A DNA stretch of 15,922 nt. Source: JAENVT01 sp031412355 (lineage in GTDB: Bacteria > Actinomycetota > Acidimicrobiia > Acidimicrobiales > Ilumatobacteraceae). The DNA is taken from contig JANOCR010000376.1 of assembly GCA_031412355.1 (NCBI GenBank), forward strand, positions 1 to 15,922. Reading direction: 5' to 3'. Both the position numbers and the translations under genes were made by a program. Of this stretch, positions 13,158 through 15,922 are shown piece by piece. The notes beneath the pieces are model-generated. The model had not been told where the DNA came from. It worked only from the letters and a program-made list of their open reading frames with translations, and did not search any database. Position 1 is the stretch's first letter, and every line of letters begins with the position of its first letter.

Positions 13158-14144
13158 TCAGCGCGGCAGGAACCCAATGGCGGCGTAGGCGCGATCCAGG
13201 GTCGCCGCGGCCACGTTGCCGGCCTTGTCGGCGCCCTTTCGCAACAGGGATGACAGTTCCGCGCGGTCGGTCATCAACTCGTTGTAACGGCTCTGGATGG
13301 GCCGCAAAACTTCGATGACGGCATCGCCGGCGTCGGTCTTCAGCGGGCCGTACTGGGTGTACTTGTCGGCCAACTGCTGTGGTGTGGAACCTGTGCAGAC
13401 CGCAAGGATCTCGAGCAGGTTGGATATGCCGGGCTTGGCCGCCGGGTCGAAGCGCACCTCGTTGTCGCTGTCGGTGACGGCGCGCTTGAACTTGCGCGAC
13501 ACGTCGGCGGGATCGTCCATCATCATGATGCAACCGGATTCGCTGTCGGCCGACTTGCTCATCTTCGAGGTCGGATCCTGCAGATCCATGATGCGCGCCC
13601 CAGCCTTCGGTGTGACGGCTTTGGGGATCACGAACGTGTCGCCAAAGCGATGGTTGAACCGCATCGCCACATCGCGGGTGATCTCAACGTGCTGGCGTTG
13701 GTCGTCACCAACTGGTACTTCCTCTGCGTCGTACAGCACGATGTCGGCAGCCTGCAGCGCCGGGTAGGTGAACAACCCGGCGGAGATGAACTCACCTTCG
13801 CGCTTTGAGGACTTGTCCTTGAACTGTGTCATGCGGCTGAGCTCACCGAACGACACGGTGCATTCCATCACCCAACACAGTTGGCTGTGCTGCACGACAT
13901 GGCTCTGCACGAACACGGTGGCCACGTCGGGATCGAGGCCGATTGCAAACAGCATTGCCGACAGGCGCAACGTGGTGTCGCCGATGACACCAGGTGCCTC
14001 GGTGACGGTGAGGGCATGCAGATCGACGATTCCATGGAAGGCATCGGCGTCGTGCTGGCCGTTGACCCAGTTGCGCAGCGCACCGAGGTAGTTGCCGAGA
14101 TGGACTTCACCGGTGGGTTGGATGCACGACAGGACGCGGGTCAC
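13158..14144 (-). CDS. trpS: Tryptophanyl-tRNA synthetase
   Basis: TrpRS charges tRNA-Trp with tryptophan. The 328-residue product is a complete class Ic synthetase of the compact bacterial type. It shows RVLSCIQPTGEVHLGNYLGA with the HIGH-type motif HLGN (15-18), FELSRMTQFKDK-type residues (SFGELSRMTQFKDKS, 98-112), LYDAEEVPVGDDQRQHVEIT (137-156), and the KMSKS loop intact at 194-198. The start is a GTG with no Shine-Dalgarno; a TAGCCT hexamer lies 8 nt upstream, suggesting a leaderless message. The gap to scpA is 37 bp, far too short for a T-box or trp-type leader, so tryptophan control by attenuation is unlikely. The gene opposes the HD gene (17 bp between stops, no terminator hairpin that I can see). 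Confidence 0.97.
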   Translation of the reverse strand: MTRVLSCIQPTGEVHLGNYLGALRNWVNGQHDADAFHGIVDLHALTVTEAPGVIGDTTLRLSAMLFAIGLDPDVATVFVQSHVVQHSQLCWVMECTVSFGELSRMTQFKDKSSKREGEFISAGLFTYPALQAADIVLYDAEEVPVGDDQRQHVEITRDVAMRFNHRFGDTFVIPKAVTPKAGARIMDLQDPTSKMSKSADSESGCIMMMDDPADVSRKFKRAVTDSDNEVRFDPAAKPGISNLLEILAVCTGSTPQQLADKYTQYGPLKTDAGDAVIEVLRPIQSRYNELMTDRAELSSLLRKGADKAGNVAAATLDRAYAAIGFLPR

Positions 14145-14152
14145 GGCGCGCC

Positions 14153-14158
14153 AGGCTA
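14153..14158 (-). promoter_or_regulatory. trpS: Putative trpS -10 hexamer TAGCCT (leaderless)
   Basis: On the minus strand TAGCCT is followed by 8 nt (GGCGCGCC) and then the trpS GTG. The TANNNT match and spacing predict transcription starting at or next to the start codon. No ribosome site is present, consistent with a leaderless mRNA. Confidence 0.5.
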
Positions 14159-14167
14159 GTGGCGAGC

Positions 14168-14173
14168 TAGCCT
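14168..14173 (+). promoter_or_regulatory. scpA: Putative scpA -10 hexamer TAGCCT (leaderless)
   Basis: TAGCCT followed by GAACTCGT (8 nt) and the scpA ATG. It is the same hexamer at the same distance as on the opposite strand. No Shine-Dalgarno is seen before the ATG, and no good -35 element upstream. Confidence 0.5.
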
Positions 14174-14181
14174 GAACTCGT

Positions 14182-14961
14182 ATGGCATTTGCGGTTGCAA
14201 CCCCCGTCTTCGAGGGGCCATTCGAGCTATTGCTTCATCTGATCCTCAAAGAGCAGGTCGATATCTACGAGGTCTCCTTGAGCCGGATCGTCGATGCGTA
14301 TCTCCAGGAGATCGAACGACTCCAGGTGGTCGATCTCGACATAGCCACCGAGTTTCTGCTGATTGCGGCGACGCTTGTCGAGCTCAAGGCCCGCCGGTTG
14401 CTGCCCGGTCGCGACGACATCGATCTCGACGACGAACTTGCGCTGTGGGAAGAGCGGGACCTGCTGCTGGCACGCCTGCTCGAGTGCAAGACATTCAAGG
14501 ATGTCGCCGGTGTGTTCAGCCGATTGGCCGACGACGCGGATCGCAGCTTCCCGCGCACTGCCGGCGCCGACGAGCGATTCGACGCATTGATGCCCGACCT
14601 GCTCGAGGGAACGACTCCGAAGCGAATTCTCGCGGCGTACCTGCGTGCCGTCACCCCGAAGCCGGTGCAGCGGATCGACCTGTTCCATGTGGCTCCCGTA
14701 CGCGCCAGCGTGGCCGATGCGGTGACCGAACTGCTCGACGAACTCCCACGGGTAGGACGCATCTCTTTTCGGCGACTCACCAGTGGGCTGGTCGAGCGGC
14801 TCGAGGTGATCGTTCGGTTCCTGGCACTCCTGGAGCTGTTCAAACAGGGTGTGATCGAACTCGATCAAGACGAGCAGTTCAGCGAGATCGAAGTGCTCTG
14901 GACAGGTGGGCTCGAGCCCGTCGCAGCTGGCTCGATCCCGATCGACGACTACGAAGGCTGA
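14182..14961 (+). CDS. scpA: Segregation and condensation protein A (kleisin)
   Basis: ScpA is the kleisin subunit that bridges the SMC dimer and binds ScpB, and is needed for chromosome condensation and segregation. The 259-residue product begins MAFAVATPVFEGPFELLLHL, the hallmark F-x-G-P-x-x-L-L-L-x-L segment, then KEQVDIYEVSLSRIVDAYL and TEFLLIAATLVELKARRLLP (the N-terminal SMC-neck-binding helices). An acidic middle (DDIDLDDELALWEERDLLL) follows. The C-terminal winged helix includes RISFRRLTSGLVERLEVIVR and FLALLELFKQGVIELDQDE. The length is typical. It is divergent from trpS and followed 7 nt later by scpB. In M. tuberculosis a ParA-type gene (Rv1708) precedes scpA; here there is none. 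Confidence 0.95.
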   Translation: MAFAVATPVFEGPFELLLHLILKEQVDIYEVSLSRIVDAYLQEIERLQVVDLDIATEFLLIAATLVELKARRLLPGRDDIDLDDELALWEERDLLLARLLECKTFKDVAGVFSRLADDADRSFPRTAGADERFDALMPDLLEGTTPKRILAAYLRAVTPKPVQRIDLFHVAPVRASVADAVTELLDELPRVGRISFRRLTSGLVERLEVIVRFLALLELFKQGVIELDQDEQFSEIEVLWTGGLEPVAAGSIPIDDYEG

Positions 14962-14968
14962 ACTTCAC

Positions 14969-15562
14969 ATGAACGACATCGACACCGAAACGGTGCGGGC
15001 AATCGAGGCGATCGTGATGGTCGCTGTCGAGCCGGTAGCGCCCGACCTGTTGGCTCAGTTGCTCGAACAGCCGACGGCCATGATCGAGCAGTTGTGTGCC
15101 GAACTGTCGGCCGCATACGACGCCGCCGGCCACGGGTTTCAGCTCGTGAAAGTTGCGGGTGGCTACCGTTATCAGTCACATGCCGAACTGGCGCCGTACG
15201 TCGAGCGCTTTCTGCTCGATGGGCAGCGAGCCCGAATGAGCGGGGCCGCACTAGAGACCCTGGCGATCGTGGCCTACAAGCAGCCGTTGTCGCGTGCCCA
15301 GATCGCATCCATCCGTGGCGTCGACCCGGACGGCGTGCTGCGCACGCTGCAGGCTCGCGGCTACGTCACCGAGGTTGCTCGCGACAGTGGGCCGGGACAG
15401 GCCATTCTCTATGGCACTTCGCCCACCTTCCTCGAAAAGCTCGGGCTGAACTCGTTGGCCGATCTACCGCCCATCGCCGAGTTCGTTCCAGGGGCCGATG
15501 TAGTCGAAGCGCTCGAATACGGACTGCGCATCGACGTGCCAGCGCCCGATGCCCCAGCTTGA
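14969..15562 (+). CDS. scpB: Segregation and condensation protein B
   Basis: ScpB dimers bind ScpA and complete the SMC-ScpAB condensin. The 197-residue product from the ATG at 14969 shows RAIEAIVMVAVEPVAPDLLA (first winged helix), GFQLVKVAGGYRYQSHAELA, and the conserved LETLAIVAYKQPLSRAQIAS followed by RGVDPDGVLRTLQARGYV (second winged helix). It ends with LYGTSPTFLEKLGLNSLADLP, typical of the family. A GAAGG at 14953-14957 lies 11 nt upstream. An in-frame GTG at 14906 would add 21 residues but lies inside scpA and gives an un-ScpB-like extension. The 3' end overlaps the next gene by 14 nt, so scpA-scpB-rluB is probably one operon. Confidence 0.95.
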   Translation: MNDIDTETVRAIEAIVMVAVEPVAPDLLAQLLEQPTAMIEQLCAELSAAYDAAGHGFQLVKVAGGYRYQSHAELAPYVERFLLDGQRARMSGAALETLAIVAYKQPLSRAQIASIRGVDPDGVLRTLQARGYVTEVARDSGPGQAILYGTSPTFLEKLGLNSLADLPPIAEFVPGADVVEALEYGLRIDVPAPDAPA

Positions 15563-15922
15563 ACCGCCCCTCTGGGAGCAGTGGGCCGCCAAGAACGCAG
15601 CACTTCCACAGGGCGAGCGCCTGCAGAAGGTTCTGGCTATTCGCGGCTGGGGCAGTCGACGCGTCTGCGAAGACCTGATCACAGCCGGGCGTGTCACCGT
15701 CAACGGCGAGGTAGCCGTGTTAGGTCGACGCGTCGACACCGAGCACGATCTCGTCGAAGTCGACGGCGTGCCGATAGGGGTCAAGCCCGGTCTGGTCTAC
15801 TACCTGCTCAACAAGCCGGCTGGTGTCGTCACGACCGCAAGCGACACGCACGGTCGCCAGACCGTGGTCGAACTGGTTCCCGAGGAGCCACGCGTGTTTC
15901 CGGTCGGGCGGCTCGACATCGA
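15549..15922 (+). CDS. rluB: rRNA pseudouridine synthase, RsuA/RluB family (3' end outside window)
   Basis: The frame is open from the ATG at 15549 to the window edge, giving 124 residues. An S4 RNA-binding domain covers about 23-80 (ERLQKVLAIRGWGSRRVCED, then ITAGRVTVNG). The catalytic domain then starts with YYLLNKPAGVVTTASDTHGR (84-103) and reaches FPVGRLDI, where Asp123 is the catalytic aspartate of the G-R-L-D motif. Family members make pseudouridine in the large- or small-subunit rRNA; RluB acts on 23S rRNA. The gene directly follows scpB in many bacteria (Rv1711 in M. tuberculosis), which favours the RluB call. The start overlaps scpB by 14 nt. Only the 5' part is visible, so RluB against RsuA/RluE/RluF cannot be settled on sequence alone. 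Confidence 0.9.
   Translation, partial: MPQLEPPLWEQWAAKNAALPQGERLQKVLAIRGWGSRRVCEDLITAGRVTVNGEVAVLGRRVDTEHDLVEVDGVPIGVKPGLVYYLLNKPAGVVTTASDTHGRQTVVELVPEEPRVFPVGRLDI

Larger units (their letters stand above)
14152..14174. promoter_or_regulatory. Perfect inverted repeat CAGGCTAG-N7-CTAGCCTG: symmetric trpS/scpA divergent promoter
   Basis: The 8-bp arms at 14152-14159 and 14167-14174 are exact reverse complements around a 7-nt spacer. The centre (14163) is the exact midpoint of the two start codons (14144 and 14182). Each arm holds TAGCCT pointing outward, so the dyad looks like a mirror-image pair of -10 elements; a regulator operator is the alternative or additional reading. Confidence 0.6.

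Noticed and set aside
14145..14152. GGCGCGCC palindrome next to the trpS start
   Set aside because: An 8-bp GC palindrome is expected by chance at this base composition; its only role here appears to be as the spacer between the -10 hexamer and the GTG.

Overview
The window is a gene-dense stretch of chromosome with roughly 60-65% G+C and heavy use of GTG starts and of ATGA/GTGA stop-start overlaps. The gene order TPR protein - HAD phosphatase - small protein - TlyA - NAD kinase - RecN - CTP synthase - Nudix ADP-ribose pyrophosphatase - XerD - ScpA - ScpB - RluB matches, from memory, the Mycobacterium tuberculosis block Rv1691-Rv1711. The host is therefore almost certainly an actinobacterium. 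Several differences from mycobacteria suggest a deep lineage such as Acidimicrobiia: an E. coli FbaB-like aldolase, a DUF1015 gene, a PAP2 gene where the steA/mctB pair would be, trpS next to scpA, and no parA before scpA. That placement is inference.

Layout. 1-2838 (+): the C-terminal part of an Arg-rich TPR protein, a minimal SSB-like OB-fold protein and a class I fructose-bisphosphate aldolase. 2839-4050 (-): a DUF1015 protein whose stop codon abuts the aldolase stop. 4090-8653 (+): a tightly packed run of HAD phosphatase, a Lys-rich phasin/histone-like protein, TlyA, NAD kinase and RecN. Junctions are ATGA overlaps or gaps of 0-3 nt, so one operon is likely. 8624-9421 (-): an Aur1/PAP2-type membrane enzyme overlapping the end of recN. 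9550-13140 (+): pyrG, a Nudix hydrolase, xerD and a small HD-domain protein, joined by GTGA/GTGA/ATGA overlaps. 13158-14144 (-): trpS. 14182 to the window end (+): scpA, scpB and the 5' part of an rluB-type pseudouridine synthase.

Themes. The genes are housekeeping functions in nucleotide metabolism (PyrG, NadK, Nudix), genome maintenance and segregation (RecN, XerD, ScpA/B, SSB-like, perhaps the Lys-rich protein), rRNA modification (TlyA, RluB), translation (TrpS) and central carbon or lipid metabolism (Fba, HAD phosphatase, PAP2). I see no mobile element, CRISPR array, phage gene, tRNA or rRNA, and no clear new multi-gene system.

The most interesting signals are regulatory. Each of the two very short divergent intergenic gaps (39 and 37 bp) holds a perfect inverted repeat with a 7-nt spacer, placed at or within one base of the midpoint between the two start codons. 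In the trpS/scpA gap the arms contain mirror-image TANNNT -10 hexamers, each exactly 8 nt from its start codon, which looks like a symmetric leaderless bidirectional promoter. The PAP2 gene has the same arrangement at 7 nt.
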